A DNA stretch of 64,000 nt from Bacteroidia bacterium (GCA_030430535.1 JAUIKY010000006.1:51759-115758); one strand, 5' to 3'; counted from the first letter of the stretch, positions 36,879-46,612 are shown. The notes: generated by a model not told the origin, from the letters alone. Numbers and translations are program-made.

Positions 36879-38003
36879 ATGATGGTAGCGAAAAAATCTG
36901 TCAAGTTTATTGCAGTTTTAGTTTTATTTTTGACATCAGTATCGAGCTTTGCAAAAGATCCAGTGCAAAACGATAACCACCACGGTGCGGGAGAACAAAT
37001 AGATTCTCCAGAAGAAATTAAAGAATACATAGCGCATCACTTAAAAGATTCTCACGATTTCCATTTATATACCAACAATAAAACAGGTACTCACGTAAGT
37101 TTTCCGCTTCCTGTTATTGTTTGGACCAGCGAGGGTTTAAGGATTTTTATGTCTTCAGAATTTCACCACGACGATAGCGGTTCTGTTATTGTTGAAAAAG
37201 ATGGTGTGAAATTAACCAAGATTCACAGTAAAATATACGAATTAGAGTCAGGGGCTACTCAAGTAAATTTTGACGATGAGCACCATGCTACCAATGCTAG
37301 CAGAGTGTTAGATTTTTCTATTACTAAAAGTGTGTTCGGTATGCTGTTGGCAGGATTGTTAATGTTGTTAGGTTTTGGTGCCTTGGCTAAAGGATACAAA
37401 AAAGGAGCGATACCAACTGGTTTCGGTCGTGTTTTAGAGCCGTTGGTAATTTATGTTCGCGACGAAATTGCAAGACCAAACATTGGTGAAAAGAAGTACA
37501 GAAAATTTATGGGCTTCCTGTTAACTGTGTTTTTCTTCATTTGGATCTTGAATTTATTGGGCTTAACGCCGCTAGGATTCAATGTAACGGGTCAAATAGC
37601 CGTAACGGTGTGTTTGGCAGTGTTCACCATGATTATCTATTTATTTAGCGGAAGCAAAGATTTTTGGCAACACACTTTGTGGATGCCAGGCGTACCAGTT
37701 GTATTAAGACCTATTTTGGCAGTAATAGAATTGGTAGGTTTTGTATTGATTAAGCCTTTCTCGCTGTTGGTACGTTTGTTTGCCAACATGACTGCGGGTC
37801 ACTTTGTGGTAATGAGCTTGATTGCATTAATGATAACAATGAAAGAGGCCTTCGGCCCAGTAGCATCAACAGGAATGTCGTTGGTGTTGGCATTGTTTAT
37901 TTCGGTTATCGAGATTTTGGTAGCCTTTTTACAAGCGTTTATTTTTACGATGTTGTCATCGTTATTTATAGGAATGGCTGTTGAAGAACACGACCATCAC
38001 TAA
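36879..38003 (+). CDS. atpB: F-type ATP synthase subunit a
   Basis: Subunit a forms the proton channel next to the c-ring. The protein has 374 residues, far longer than E. coli AtpB (271). It has a signal-peptide-like N-terminus (KFIAVLVLFLTSVSSFA), then about 100 polar, His-rich residues probably outside the membrane, then the membrane domain. The essential Arg lies in LLVRLFANMTAGHFVVM near 295-311. The extension is usual in Bacteroidota. The ATG at 36879 is chosen because the promoter ends at 36837, which excludes an upstream TTG at 36825. Confidence 0.95.
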   Translation: MMVAKKSVKFIAVLVLFLTSVSSFAKDPVQNDNHHGAGEQIDSPEEIKEYIAHHLKDSHDFHLYTNNKTGTHVSFPLPVIVWTSEGLRIFMSSEFHHDDSGSVIVEKDGVKLTKIHSKIYELESGATQVNFDDEHHATNASRVLDFSITKSVFGMLLAGLLMLLGFGALAKGYKKGAIPTGFGRVLEPLVIYVRDEIARPNIGEKKYRKFMGFLLTVFFFIWILNLLGLTPLGFNVTGQIAVTVCLAVFTMIIYLFSGSKDFWQHTLWMPGVPVVLRPILAVIELVGFVLIKPFSLLVRLFANMTAGHFVVMSLIALMITMKEAFGPVASTGMSLVLALFISVIEILVAFLQAFIFTMLSSLFIGMAVEEHDHH

Positions 38004-38019
38004 TTAAAAATTTGTTTAA

Positions 38020-38232
<213 letters not shown>

Positions 38233-38253
38233 TCATCCCAAAAAAACAAAAAG

Positions 38254-38292
38254 AACAGTTTTCTGCAACGGTTGGTTGCAGAAGCTGTTTTT
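38254..38292 (+). terminator. terminator-like hairpin between atpE and atpF
   Basis: TTCTGCAAC (38261-38269) pairs with GTTGCAGAA (38275-38283) over nine bases with a five-base loop. AACAG and CTGTT extend it below a small internal loop, and the sequence runs on into TTTTT. It has the form of an intrinsic terminator inside the operon and may reduce expression after atpE or protect the atpE mRNA 3' end. Confidence 0.65.
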
Positions 38293-38338
38293 AAAAAATT
38301 AAACAAAACAATACAAAACGTATTTTATATAATTATAT

Positions 38339-38839
38339 ATGGACCAGTTATTAAATGATTTTTCGCCAGGATTGTTTTTTATGCAAGCCATCATCTTATT
38401 GATCTTAATTGTATTAATGAGAAAATTTGCTTGGAAACCTATTTTAGAATCTTTGCAAAGTCGCGAAGATGGTATTAAGGATGCTTTGGAATCTGCTGAA
38501 AAAGCCAGGTTGGAAATGCAAAACCTTCAAGCAGATAACAAAAAGTTGCTAAATGAAGCTAAGGCCGAAAGAGATACTTTGCTTAAGGAGGCACGCCAAA
38601 TGAAAGATAAAATGATTGAGGAGGCAAAAGGAGAGGCTGAAGTTCAAGCCAATAAAATGATTGAGCAAGCGCAAGCAGCTATTGAAAGCGAAAAGAAAGC
38701 GGCTATGGCAGAGCTTAAAGGACAAGTGTCTGGGTTGGCTTTAGAAATCGCTGAAAAAGTGGTTCGCAAAGAACTTTCTAGCAAAGACAAGCAATTGGAG
38801 TTGGTAGAAAGCATGTTGACTGAGAAATCTTTAAACTAA
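38339..38839 (+). CDS. atpF: F-type ATP synthase subunit b
   Basis: The 166-residue protein has one N-terminal membrane helix (FFMQAIILLILIVLMRKFAW, about 13-32) and then a long charged helix that forms the peripheral stalk, with the pattern ILESLQSREDGIKDALESAE near 35-54. It is the typical size of subunit b. It follows atpE after 106 bases that contain a terminator-like hairpin, and atpH follows after seven bases. Confidence 0.95.
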   Translation: MDQLLNDFSPGLFFMQAIILLILIVLMRKFAWKPILESLQSREDGIKDALESAEKARLEMQNLQADNKKLLNEAKAERDTLLKEARQMKDKMIEEAKGEAEVQANKMIEQAQAAIESEKKAAMAELKGQVSGLALEIAEKVVRKELSSKDKQLELVESMLTEKSLN

Positions 38840-38846
38840 GCAGCCC

Positions 38847-39377
38847 ATGTCAAGAGCAGCAGTACGTTACGCAAAAGCACTATTAAGCCTATCGTTAGAC
38901 CAAAAAACAGCCGATACTGTTAATATCGACATGCGGCTTATTGCAAATACCATTGCAGAAAGCAACGATTTAAGCGCCATGCTTCAAAGTCCGGTAATAC
39001 CTGCTTCAGCAAAAAAAGCAGTATTGGTGGAGGTGTTTAAAAAGACAGATAAAAGCACCCAAAACTTAATCGATACGTTGATAGCCAATAATAGATTGGA
39101 TATTTTAGGCCAAGTGGCTTCAAAATATAATCAGTTGTTCGATGAGTCTAAAGGGATTCAGTTGGCTACAGTTACAACGGCAGTGCCCTTAACAGCCGAT
39201 TTAGAGACAAAAGTATTAGCTAAAGCAAAAGAGCTTTCAGGTAAAAATGTTGAAATAGAAAACATAGTAGATGAAAGCATTTTAGGTGGTTTCATTTTAC
39301 GAATAGGCGATATTCAATACAACGCCAGTGTTGCAAATCAACTAAATAAATTAAAAAGAGAATTTACATTAAATTAA
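38847..39377 (+). CDS. atpH: F-type ATP synthase subunit delta
   Basis: This 176-residue subunit caps F1 and holds the peripheral stalk. It begins SRAAVRYAKALLSLSLDQ, the RYAxAL motif of the family, and ends with ILGGFILRIGDIQYNASVAN near 147-166, the conserved C-terminal segment. Length is normal. It lies between atpF and atpA, seven bases after the former. Confidence 0.95.
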   Translation: MSRAAVRYAKALLSLSLDQKTADTVNIDMRLIANTIAESNDLSAMLQSPVIPASAKKAVLVEVFKKTDKSTQNLIDTLIANNRLDILGQVASKYNQLFDESKGIQLATVTTAVPLTADLETKVLAKAKELSGKNVEIENIVDESILGGFILRIGDIQYNASVANQLNKLKREFTLN

Positions 39378-39419
39378 AACTTGCCCTTATTTAAAAAGAA
39401 GGGCGAAATACATAACAAG

Positions 39420-40997
39420 ATGGCAGAAGTAAAACCAGCTGAAATATCAGCAATCTTAAAGAAACAACTTTCAGGTTTTGAAGCTAGTGCTTCATTAGAT
39501 GAAGTAGGAACTGTATTAAACGTAGGTGATGGTATTGTTCGTGCTTACGGATTATCTAACGCACAATACGGCGAGTTAGTAGAATTTGAAGGCGGATTGG
39601 AAGGTATTGTACTTAACCTTGAAGAAGATAACGTTGGTATTGTATTACTTGGTGGATCAACTGGTGTAAAAGAAGGTTCTACAGTAAAACGTACTAAGCG
39701 TATTGCTTCTGTAAACGTTGGTGAAGGTATTGTAGGGCGTGTTGTTGATACTTTGGGTAACCCAATTGATGGTAAAGGCGCTATTGAAGGCCAAACTTAC
39801 GAAATGCCACTAGAGCGTAAAGCACCTGGTGTTATTTACCGTGAGCCAGTAACCGAGCCATTACAAACGGGTATCAAATCTATCGATGCGATGATTCCTG
39901 TAGGTCGTGGTCAACGTGAGTTGGTGATTGGTGACCGTCAAACGGGTAAAACTACGGTTTGTATCGATACCATCTTGAACCAAAAAGAATTTTATGATAC
40001 AGGTGAGCCTGTATACTGTATATATGTTGCTGTAGGGCAAAAAGCTTCTACCGTAGCGAACATCGCAAAAACTTTAGAAGAAAAAGGTGCTTTAGCCTAT
40101 ACTACTATTGTTGCTGCAAACGCATCAGATCCTGCACCAATGCAGGTTTATGCTCCTATGACGGGTGCTGCTATCGGTGAGTATTTCCGTGATACTGGTC
40201 GTCCAGCATTAATCATTTATGATGATTTATCAAAACAAGCGGTAGCTTACCGTGAGGTGTCGTTATTGTTACGTCGTCCACCAGGACGTGAGGCTTACCC
40301 AGGTGACGTTTTCTACTTACACTCGCGTTTGTTAGAGCGTTCTGCAAAGGTAATCAACGACGATTCTATCGCTAAAGATATGAACGATTTACCAGAATCG
40401 TTAAAGCCAATCGTAAAAGGTGGTGGTTCGTTAACGGCTTTACCAATTATTGAAACACAAGCGGGTGACGTATCTGCATATATCCCAACTAACGTAATTT
40501 CGATTACTGACGGACAGATATTCTTGGATGGTGATTTATTCAACTCTGGTGTACGTCCTGCCATTAACGTGGGTATCTCGGTATCTCGTGTAGGTGGTAA
40601 CGCCCAGATTAAATCCATGAAGAAAGTATCTGGTACTTTAAAACTTGATCAAGCACAGTTCCGTGAATTGGAAGCGTTTGCTAAGTTCGGTTCCGATTTA
40701 GATGCTTCTACCCTAAACGTTATTGAAAAAGGTAAGCGTAACGTTGAAATCTTAAAGCAAGCACAAAACGATCCTTATACAGTTGAAGATCAAATTGCCA
40801 TTATTTATGCCGGTTCTAAAAACTTGTTGAGAAACGTTCCTGTTGATAAAGTAAAAGAATTCGAAAGAGATTTTATTGAGTTCTTGAACGCTAAGCACAG
40901 AGGTGTATTAGATACCTTAAAATCAGGTAAATTAACTGATGAAGCTACTGATACTTTAACTACCGTAGCAAAAGATTTAGCAGGAAAGTATAATTAA
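39420..40997 (+). CDS. atpA: F-type ATP synthase subunit alpha
   Basis: The 525-residue non-catalytic nucleotide-binding subunit of F1 starts [20 protein letters not shown]. The Walker A loop GDRQTGKTT lies near 169-177, DDLSKQA near 270-276 and SRLLERSAK near 303-311. The ATG at 39420 gives the family's normal N-terminus; a TTG at 39381 would add 13 unconserved residues. Codon use is clearly of the highly expressed type. The beta and epsilon genes do not follow, as is usual in Bacteroidota. Confidence 0.97.
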   Translation: MAEVKPAEISAILKKQLSGFEASASLDEVGTVLNVGDGIVRAYGLSNAQYGELVEFEGGLEGIVLNLEEDNVGIVLLGGSTGVKEGSTVKRTKRIASVNVGEGIVGRVVDTLGNPIDGKGAIEGQTYEMPLERKAPGVIYREPVTEPLQTGIKSIDAMIPVGRGQRELVIGDRQTGKTTVCIDTILNQKEFYDTGEPVYCIYVAVGQKASTVANIAKTLEEKGALAYTTIVAANASDPAPMQVYAPMTGAAIGEYFRDTGRPALIIYDDLSKQAVAYREVSLLLRRPPGREAYPGDVFYLHSRLLERSAKVINDDSIAKDMNDLPESLKPIVKGGGSLTALPIIETQAGDVSAYIPTNVISITDGQIFLDGDLFNSGVRPAINVGISVSRVGGNAQIKSMKKVSGTLKLDQAQFRELEAFAKFGSDLDASTLNVIEKGKRNVEILKQAQNDPYTVEDQIAIIYAGSKNLLRNVPVDKVKEFERDFIEFLNAKHRGVLDTLKSGKLTDEATDTLTTVAKDLAGKYN

Positions 40998-41026
40998 TTC
41001 TGAATTCTGAATTCAAAATTTAAAAA

Positions 41027-41887
41027 ATGGCAAACTTAAAAGAAATACGTAATAGAATATCGTCGGTATCTTCAACGATGCAGATTACCAGTGCCATGAA
41101 AATGGTATCGGCTGCAAAGTTAAAGAAAGCCCAAGATGCTATTACTGCCATGCGCCCGTATGCTGACAAGTTAACCGAGCTTTTACAGAGTTTAAGCGCC
41201 ACTTTGGATGCCGATTCTGGAAGCAAGTTTTCTGAACAGCGCGAGGTTAAAAAAGTGCTTATCGTAGCCATTACTTCAAACAGAGGTTTGGCAGGTGCTT
41301 TTAATTCGAGCATCATTAAAGAAGTTACAAAATTAACTACGCAGACTTACGCCAACCAAGATGTATCTTACGTGGCTATTGGAAAGAAAGCGAATGATGC
41401 CTTTAAAAGAACCAACAAAGTTATTGCCAATAAAAGCGAGGTTTTTGACGATTTAACTTTTGAAAATGTTGCTGAAATAGCACAGTTTTTAATGGACAAG
41501 TTTGTTGCTGGCGATTACGATAAGATTGAAATTGTTTACAACAAATTCAAAAATGCTGCCACTCAAATTGTAACTACCGAACAATTTTTACCGATTGTTC
41601 CGGTAGGAGGCGAAGCCAATGCGAATGCCGATTACATTTTTGAGCCATCAAAAGAGGAGATTGTTGAGCAATTGATTCCGAAGTCGTTAAAAACGCAACT
41701 TTACAAAGGAATTAGAGATTCGTTCGCTTCTGAGCACGGTGCCCGTATGACGGCCATGCACAAGGCTACCGACAACGCAAAAGAGCTTAGAGATCAGCTT
41801 AAGTTAACTTACAACAAAGCACGTCAGGCAGCTATTACCAACGAAATTTTAGAAATTGTTGGTGGTGCGGAAGCATTGAATAATTAA
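41027..41887 (+). CDS. atpG: F-type ATP synthase subunit gamma
   Basis: Gamma is the rotating central stalk. The 286 residues start ANLKEIRNRISSVSSTMQIT SAMKM in pattern, and end MHKATDNAKELRDQLKLTYN plus the coiled helix RQAAITNEILEIVGGAEAL, both strongly conserved. It is the last gene of the operon here. Its final codons are part of a 42-base sequence that is repeated downstream. A short tandem of ATTCTGA lies between atpA and this start. Confidence 0.96.
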   Translation: MANLKEIRNRISSVSSTMQITSAMKMVSAAKLKKAQDAITAMRPYADKLTELLQSLSATLDADSGSKFSEQREVKKVLIVAITSNRGLAGAFNSSIIKEVTKLTTQTYANQDVSYVAIGKKANDAFKRTNKVIANKSEVFDDLTFENVAEIAQFLMDKFVAGDYDKIEIVYNKFKNAATQIVTTEQFLPIVPVGGEANANADYIFEPSKEEIVEQLIPKSLKTQLYKGIRDSFASEHGARMTAMHKATDNAKELRDQLKLTYNKARQAAITNEILEIVGGAEALNN

Positions 41888-41960
41888 ACGAGCCTAAGCG
41901 AGTTAAATGACATAAAACGCGGAAGCATTGAATAATTAAACGAGCCTAAGCGAGTTAAAT
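41867..41960. repeat. 42-base direct repeat at the 3' end of atpG
   Basis: Bases 41867-41908 and 41919-41960 are identical, separated by ten bases. The unit starts within the last codons of atpG (encoding AEALNN and the TAA) and includes GAGCCTAAGCGAG. A degenerate third start (GAAGCATT) appears at 41969. It is a recent local duplication of the gene end and does not alter the protein. Confidence 0.9.
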
Positions 41961-41988
41961 TCTTTTAATGAAGCATTATAATTAATAA

Positions 41989-42010
41989 ATTCCTGCGGAA
42001 GCAGGAATCT
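41989..42010. repeat. dispersed palindrome, copy 1
   Basis: ATTCCTGC and GCAGGAAT are perfect eight-base arms around a GGAA loop, followed by CT. The same 22 bases recur at 53311-53332. It is an interspersed hairpin element in the gap after atpG. Confidence 0.7.
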
Positions 42011-42021
42011 TATAAAAGAAT

Positions 42022-42056
42022 AAAAACCTAACTTTAACGAGTTAGGTTTTTTGTTT
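42022..42056 (+). terminator. intrinsic terminator after the ATP synthase operon
   Basis: AAAAACCTAAC (42022-42032) pairs with GTTAGGTTTTT (42041-42051) around an eight-base loop and is followed by TGTTTTT. It is placed to end the atp transcript and lies just upstream of the next promoter motif. Confidence 0.8.
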
Positions 42057-42080
42057 TTAATTAACCGTTAAGTATTACTG

Positions 42081-42088
42081 TATCTTTG
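42081..42088 (+). promoter_or_regulatory. TAnnTTTG-type -7 element of the second flippase gene
   Basis: TATCTTTG matches the consensus, lies after the atp terminator, and ends 47 bases before the TTG start at 42136. The -33 element is not clear. Confidence 0.5.
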
Positions 42089-42135
42089 GTTGGCGTTTTC
42101 TAAAAACGTATTTTTAGCAGATTAATTAGCAAACT

Positions 42136-43560
42136 TTGAGCGCATTAAAAAAGTTTTTTAAGGACACTATTATCTATGGTTTAGCAACGGTTTTACCCAG
42201 ATTGATGAACTTTATTTTAGTACCGTTACATACCGATACTTTAGAAACCACGAGTTATTCAGACAATACAACGTTTTATGTCTATGCTGCTTTTTTTAAT
42301 GTATTGCTAACTTATGGTATGGAAACTGCTTTCTTCAGGTTTTTTAGTAAAAGTGAAGAAAAGCAAAAGGTGTTTTCTACTGCATTAATAAGTTTAGTGT
42401 TTTCTACTGTCTTGTTCTTTGCAGTTGTTTTTAGTTTTAATCAACAACTTTCGCAGTTAGTAAATTTAGACCAAACCTATTTTAATTTACTATTGGGTGT
42501 TCTAGTATTAGATACACTTGTAGTAGTACCTTTTGCGTACCTAAGAGCAACAGGAAGGCCAATTAAATTTGCTTCAATAAAGCTTTCTAACATACTCATA
42601 TATGTTGCGTTAAACTTCTTTTTTCTTTGGGCAATACCTGAGTTTGGAATAGAGTTTTCAAGTTATGACGATAACAATTTAGTAAAGTATATCTTCATTG
42701 CTAACCTTGTAGCGAGCATAGTAACGCTATTGTTACTGTCACCTTACTTTTTTAAAACAAAGCTTCAATTTAGTACAACAATTTTTAAACAACTTCTCAA
42801 TTATGGTTGGCCAATCATGGTTGCTGGATTAGCCTATGTAATCAATGAAAATTTTGATAAATGGCTATTACCGGAATTGTTAGGAAAAGATATTAATGGA
42901 GCATATAGTGGTTGCTATAAAATTGCGGTTTTTATGACCATTTTTATTCAAGGATTTAGGTTAGGAGCCGAACCGTTCTTTTTTAATCATGCTAAAGAAC
43001 ACAATGCAAAAGAAACTTATGCGACCATAATGAAATACTTTGTTATTTTTGGAAGTTTCATGCTGGTATTTATAGTAGCTTACCTTAATATATTCAAAGA
43101 GCTTATTGTAAGAGATGAAAGTTACTGGGTAGCAATAGATATTGTTCCTATAGTGCTTTTAGCAAACCTGTGTTTAGGTATTTATTTCAACCTAGCTATT
43201 TGGTATAAGTTAACTGATAAAACACGCTACGGAATGTATTTATCAATAGTAGGAGCTATAATCACAATTGCTTTCAATTATGTAATGATTCCTAAAATCG
43301 GATTTATGGCTTCGGCTTGGGCAACTTTGGCAGCCTATGGGGTTATGATGTTTCTTTCGTATTTTTTAGGGCAAAAACATTATGCCGTACCTTACGATTT
43401 AAAAAAGATTTTTCTTTATTTAATTGTGGCCATTGTTATGTCGGTAATCGCATTAAAAACCAATAGCAACTATTACCTAAATACAGGCTTAGTTTTATTA
43501 TTTTTGGCAATAGTATTTGGTTTTGAAAGGCAACAAATCAAACAATTTTTAAAAAGATAG
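42136..43560 (+). CDS. oligosaccharide flippase family membrane protein
   Basis: The 474-residue MOP-superfamily protein starts [20 protein letters not shown], has about fourteen membrane helices and the mid-protein segment [20 protein letters not shown] near 216-235 that opens its second half. It is distinct from the flippase in the polysaccharide locus. In flavobacteria this gene sits ahead of dut and a sugar nucleotidyltransferase, so it is a housekeeping lipid-linked-glycan exporter rather than part of the variable locus. The start is TTG, where family members begin. The lipid substrate is unknown. Confidence 0.88.
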   Translation: MSALKKFFKDTIIYGLATVLPRLMNFILVPLHTDTLETTSYSDNTTFYVYAAFFNVLLTYGMETAFFRFFSKSEEKQKVFSTALISLVFSTVLFFAVVFSFNQQLSQLVNLDQTYFNLLLGVLVLDTLVVVPFAYLRATGRPIKFASIKLSNILIYVALNFFFLWAIPEFGIEFSSYDDNNLVKYIFIANLVASIVTLLLLSPYFFKTKLQFSTTIFKQLLNYGWPIMVAGLAYVINENFDKWLLPELLGKDINGAYSGCYKIAVFMTIFIQGFRLGAEPFFFNHAKEHNAKETYATIMKYFVIFGSFMLVFIVAYLNIFKELIVRDESYWVAIDIVPIVLLANLCLGIYFNLAIWYKLTDKTRYGMYLSIVGAIITIAFNYVMIPKIGFMASAWATLAAYGVMMFLSYFLGQKHYAVPYDLKKIFLYLIVAIVMSVIALKTNSNYYLNTGLVLLFLAIVFGFERQQIKQFLKR

Positions 43561-43561
43561 T

Positions 43562-43996
43562 ATGAAAATAAAAATTATAAATAAATCCACCCACGATTTG
43601 CCGCATTACGAAACCTTGGCTTCCGCCGGAATGGATTTACGGGCAAATCTATCCGAGCCACGAGTGTTGAAGCCACTGGAACGAAGCATAGTAGGCACAG
43701 GCTTGTTTATTGAATTGCCAGTAGGTTACGAAGCCCAAGTACGCCCCCGAAGCGGTTTGGCAGCAAAAAAAGGAATCACCGTTTTAAATGCCCCAGGCAC
43801 CGTTGATGCCGATTACCGAGGTGAAATTGGCGTGATTTTGGTCAATCTTTCCAACGAAGAATTTACCATCCAAAATGGTGAACGCATTGCGCAATTAGTC
43901 ATTGCAAAACACGAACGCGCGGAATGGGAGCAAGTTGAAGTACTTTCTGAAACCAATAGAGGAGAAGGTGGTTTTGGAAGTACAGGAGTAAAATAA
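43562..43996 (+). CDS. dut: dUTP diphosphatase
   Basis: dUTPase hydrolyses dUTP to dUMP, keeping uracil out of DNA. The 144-residue trimeric-type enzyme shows all five motifs: AGMDLRA near 22-28, [10 protein letters not shown] near 63-72, [11 protein letters not shown] near 80-90, GERIAQLVI near 107-115, and the C-terminal arm GEGGFGSTG near 134-142. It follows the flippase after one base. Confidence 0.97.
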   Translation: MKIKIINKSTHDLPHYETLASAGMDLRANLSEPRVLKPLERSIVGTGLFIELPVGYEAQVRPRSGLAAKKGITVLNAPGTVDADYRGEIGVILVNLSNEEFTIQNGERIAQLVIAKHERAEWEQVEVLSETNRGEGGFGSTGVK

Positions 43997-44000
43997 AGGC

Positions 44001-44100
44001 CCCCTATCCCCAAAAGGGGGAACTCTATAAAATGATTTAAAAAATAAAGTATAAATTAAAAAAGCTACGTCCTCGGTAGATTACCCCTCCTTCGGAGGGG
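44001..44100. repeat. palindromic elements between dut and the nucleotidyltransferase gene
   Basis: Two G/C-rich hairpins stand in an AT-rich gap: TCCCC-AAAA-GGGGGA at 44007-44021 and CCCCTCC-TTC-GGAGGGG at 44084-44100, the second ending 16 bases before the ATG at 44117. They resemble halves of an interspersed flavobacterial element and have no coding potential. The second could affect translation of the following gene. Confidence 0.55.
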
Positions 44101-44116
44101 ACAGGGGAGGCTTCTT

Positions 44117-45136
44117 ATGAAAATAATAGTCCCAATGGCAGGTCGAGGTTCTCGACTTCGTCCTCACAGTTTAACAGTTCCGAAACCATTAATTCCGGTA
44201 GCCGGGCAACCCATTGTACACCGTTTGGTAAAAGACATAGCCAAAGTATTAAAACAGCCTATAGACGAGATTGCTTTCGTTTTGGGCGACCCGGCTTGGT
44301 TTGGCGACGATGTAGTTGCTAGCCTCGAAGATTTGGCAAAAAGTTTGGGGGCGAAGGCGTCCATTTACCGTCAAGATAGACCACTGGGTACGGGCCATGC
44401 CATTATGTGTGCCGAGCCATCGCTTTCTGGCCCTGCGGTTATCGCTTATGCCGATACGTTGATTCGTGCCGAGTTCGATTTGGATCCACAAGCCGATAGC
44501 GTTATCTGGACCAAACAAGTGGATAACCCCGAAGCCTACGGCGTGGTGAAATTAAACGGTAACGATGAAATCGTGGAATTGGTTGAAAAACCAAAAGATT
44601 TTGTAAGCGACCAAGCCGTAATTGGCATCTATTATTTTAAAGATGTGGGCGTTTTAAAAGACAAGCTACAAGAAATCTTGGATGAAAACGTTATGAATGG
44701 AGGCGAATACCAAATTAACGACGGGATTAAGCGTATGATGGCCGATGGAAAGGTGTTTAAAACCGGAACGGTTGACGAATGGATGGACTGTGGAAACAAA
44801 AATATCACCATTGAAACCAACCAACGCATGTTGGGCTTTTTGCAAGCCGACGCCGAAGAAGAATTGGTAGCCAATTCAGTAAAATTGGAAAACTCTAAAA
44901 TTATTGAGCCCTGTTTTATTGGCGAAAACGTAGTATTGAAAGATACCACTATTGGGCCTTTTGTGTCCGTTGGAAACGATTGTACCATAGAAAATTCAAC
45001 CATAAAAAACAGTTTGATACAAACCAATACCAGTATTAAAAATGCCAACCTCGATGAAGCCATGATTGGTAACAACGTAAAATACGACGGCAATTTTACA
45101 AGCATCAGTATTGGGGATTATTCGGTTTTGGAATAA
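44117..45136 (+). CDS. sugar-phosphate nucleotidyltransferase with hexapeptide domain
   Basis: The 339-residue enzyme has an N-terminal nucleotidyltransferase domain starting MKIIVPMAGRGSRLRPHSLT (GxGxRLxP) with PKPLIPVAGQP near 22-32 and a GTGHAI motif near 94-99. A C-terminal left-handed beta-helix of hexapeptide repeats begins near 255 (IIEPCFIGENVVLKDTTIGP). The layout is that of GlmU/RmlA-long type enzymes that make an NDP-sugar. The exact sugar is not clear. It sits in a conserved flavobacterial cluster with dut and TPR/DUF4292/EnvC-like genes. Confidence 0.88.
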   Translation: MKIIVPMAGRGSRLRPHSLTVPKPLIPVAGQPIVHRLVKDIAKVLKQPIDEIAFVLGDPAWFGDDVVASLEDLAKSLGAKASIYRQDRPLGTGHAIMCAEPSLSGPAVIAYADTLIRAEFDLDPQADSVIWTKQVDNPEAYGVVKLNGNDEIVELVEKPKDFVSDQAVIGIYYFKDVGVLKDKLQEILDENVMNGGEYQINDGIKRMMADGKVFKTGTVDEWMDCGNKNITIETNQRMLGFLQADAEEELVANSVKLENSKIIEPCFIGENVVLKDTTIGPFVSVGNDCTIENSTIKNSLIQTNTSIKNANLDEAMIGNNVKYDGNFTSISIGDYSVLE

Positions 45137-45146
45137 AATAAAAGTG

Positions 45147-45243
45147 TCATCCTGAGCGGAGTCGAAAGGTTGTTTCAGAATCCCATAACCTTTGGAACAC
45201 TATTTGAAACATTTTTGTCATGTCGAACACAGTGAGACATCAC
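45147..45243. repeat. interspersed element with TTCGACTCCGCTCA core
   Basis: The gap before the TPR gene holds GTCATCCTGAGCGGAGTCGAAAGG, which on the other strand contains TTCGACTCCGCTCA, and later TGTCGAACACAGTGAGACATC, a related inverted half. The core recurs at 29346-29361 (one mismatch) and 55862-55877. It is an intergenic repeat without coding potential. Confidence 0.5.
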
Positions 45244-45250
45244 ATAATAA

Positions 45251-46612
45251 ATGAAAAAGAAAAACTACATATTCATTTTCCTTTTCGGAATGTTATTAAT
45301 TCCGCAGGTATTCCATGCTCAAATTGATTTTAATAAAACGCTCAATGACGACTTGGGCGATAACGAAGATAAGTTCCAAGAGCACTTTTACGAGGGCTTA
45401 AAACAAAAGGGCATTGAAAATTACGATAGAGCAGCACAAGCCTTTTTAAAGTGCATTGAAATCGACAAATCGGTAGCCGTGGTTCATTTCGAATTGGGAA
45501 AGAGCTACATCGCCCTTAAAAATTTCGGGGAAGCCGAAGATGCATTAAAAGAAGCGGTAGACCTCGACCCCGATAACGAATGGTTTTTAGATGAGTTGTA
45601 TGGCTATTACATATCGCAAAACGACCATAAACGCGCCATAAAAACGGTAAAGCAGTTGGTAAAATACCACCCCGATTATAAAGAAGATTTGGCGGGGCTA
45701 TACCTTCAAAATGAAGATTATGACGATGCACTTAAAATCTTGGATGAATTGGATGCTCAATTTGGTATTTCGGTTAGTCGAGACATGATGCGCAACCGCA
45801 TATACGAAGCCACCGGACGTAAAAAAGACCAAATTAAGAATTTGCAGGAACGTGTTGAAAACAACCCTGAAAAGGAATCGAATTACTTGGCATTGATTTT
45901 CCGCTACAGCGAAAACAACGAAAAGCAAAAGGCTTTTGAAACCGCAAAGGAGCTTTTAAAAATCAATCCTAATTCACAATTGGTACATTTGGCGCTTTAT
46001 AAGTTTTATTTGGATGACGACGAGGCCGAAAAAGCCATCGAATCGATGAAAATTGTAATGAAAAGCAGCGAAATAAAACCCGATGCTAAACTCAAAGTAT
46101 TAACCGATTTTGTACAGTTTGTGGGCGATAACCCCAAGTACGAAACCGATTTAATGGAAGCCACGGCCATGGTGAGTGGAGCCAATAATAGCAAAACTTT
46201 AACGGAACTCGGCCAATATTATTTGGCTAAAAACAATAAGGCCAAAGCCCTTGAAAACTTTGAAGCGGCGTTGCAATTGGAACCCAATAATTTCGGAGTT
46301 TTGCGCAACGTCATGCTGCTATATTTAGATTTGAAAAAGTACCAGATGGCCAAGGAAAAAAGCACTGAATCTATAGGTAAATTTCCGGCGCAGCCTTTGT
46401 TTTATTTAATCAATGGGGTGGCACATAACGAGCTCAATCAGCCAAAACAGGCTATTGAATCGTTAGAAATGGGTCTCGATTTTATTATTGACGACACTAA
46501 AATGGAGGCCGATTTTTACAGCCAGCTTAGCAAAGCGCACACGCTTTTGGGCAATACCACCAAAGCACAAACGTTTAACGATAAAGTAAAACAATTACAA
46601 CCCCAAAACTGA
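45251..46612 (+). CDS. tetratricopeptide repeat protein, secreted
   Basis: The 453-residue protein has a signal peptide (IFIFLFGMLLIPQVFHA) and then TPR units through most of its length, for example NYDRAAQAFLKCIEIDKSVA near 57-76, NFGEAEDALKEAVDLDPDNE near 88-107, and NKAKALENFEAALQLEPNNF near 334-353. It probably works in the periplasm as a protein-binding scaffold. Its stop overlaps the start of the DUF4292 lipoprotein gene by one base (TGATG), so the two are translationally coupled. The partner is unknown. Confidence 0.88.
   Translation: MKKKNYIFIFLFGMLLIPQVFHAQIDFNKTLNDDLGDNEDKFQEHFYEGLKQKGIENYDRAAQAFLKCIEIDKSVAVVHFELGKSYIALKNFGEAEDALKEAVDLDPDNEWFLDELYGYYISQNDHKRAIKTVKQLVKYHPDYKEDLAGLYLQNEDYDDALKILDELDAQFGISVSRDMMRNRIYEATGRKKDQIKNLQERVENNPEKESNYLALIFRYSENNEKQKAFETAKELLKINPNSQLVHLALYKFYLDDDEAEKAIESMKIVMKSSEIKPDAKLKVLTDFVQFVGDNPKYETDLMEATAMVSGANNSKTLTELGQYYLAKNNKAKALENFEAALQLEPNNFGVLRNVMLLYLDLKKYQMAKEKSTESIGKFPAQPLFYLINGVAHNELNQPKQAIESLEMGLDFIIDDTKMEADFYSQLSKAHTLLGNTTKAQTFNDKVKQLQPQN

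Noticed and set aside
40996..41015. Tandem ATTCTGA units before atpG as a phase-variable repeat
   Set aside because: There are only two full units and one partial, too few for slippage-driven switching, and the site is non-coding.
41867..41960. CRISPR-like repeat
   Set aside because: Only two full units exist, the spacer is ten bases, the unit includes coding sequence, and no cas genes are near.
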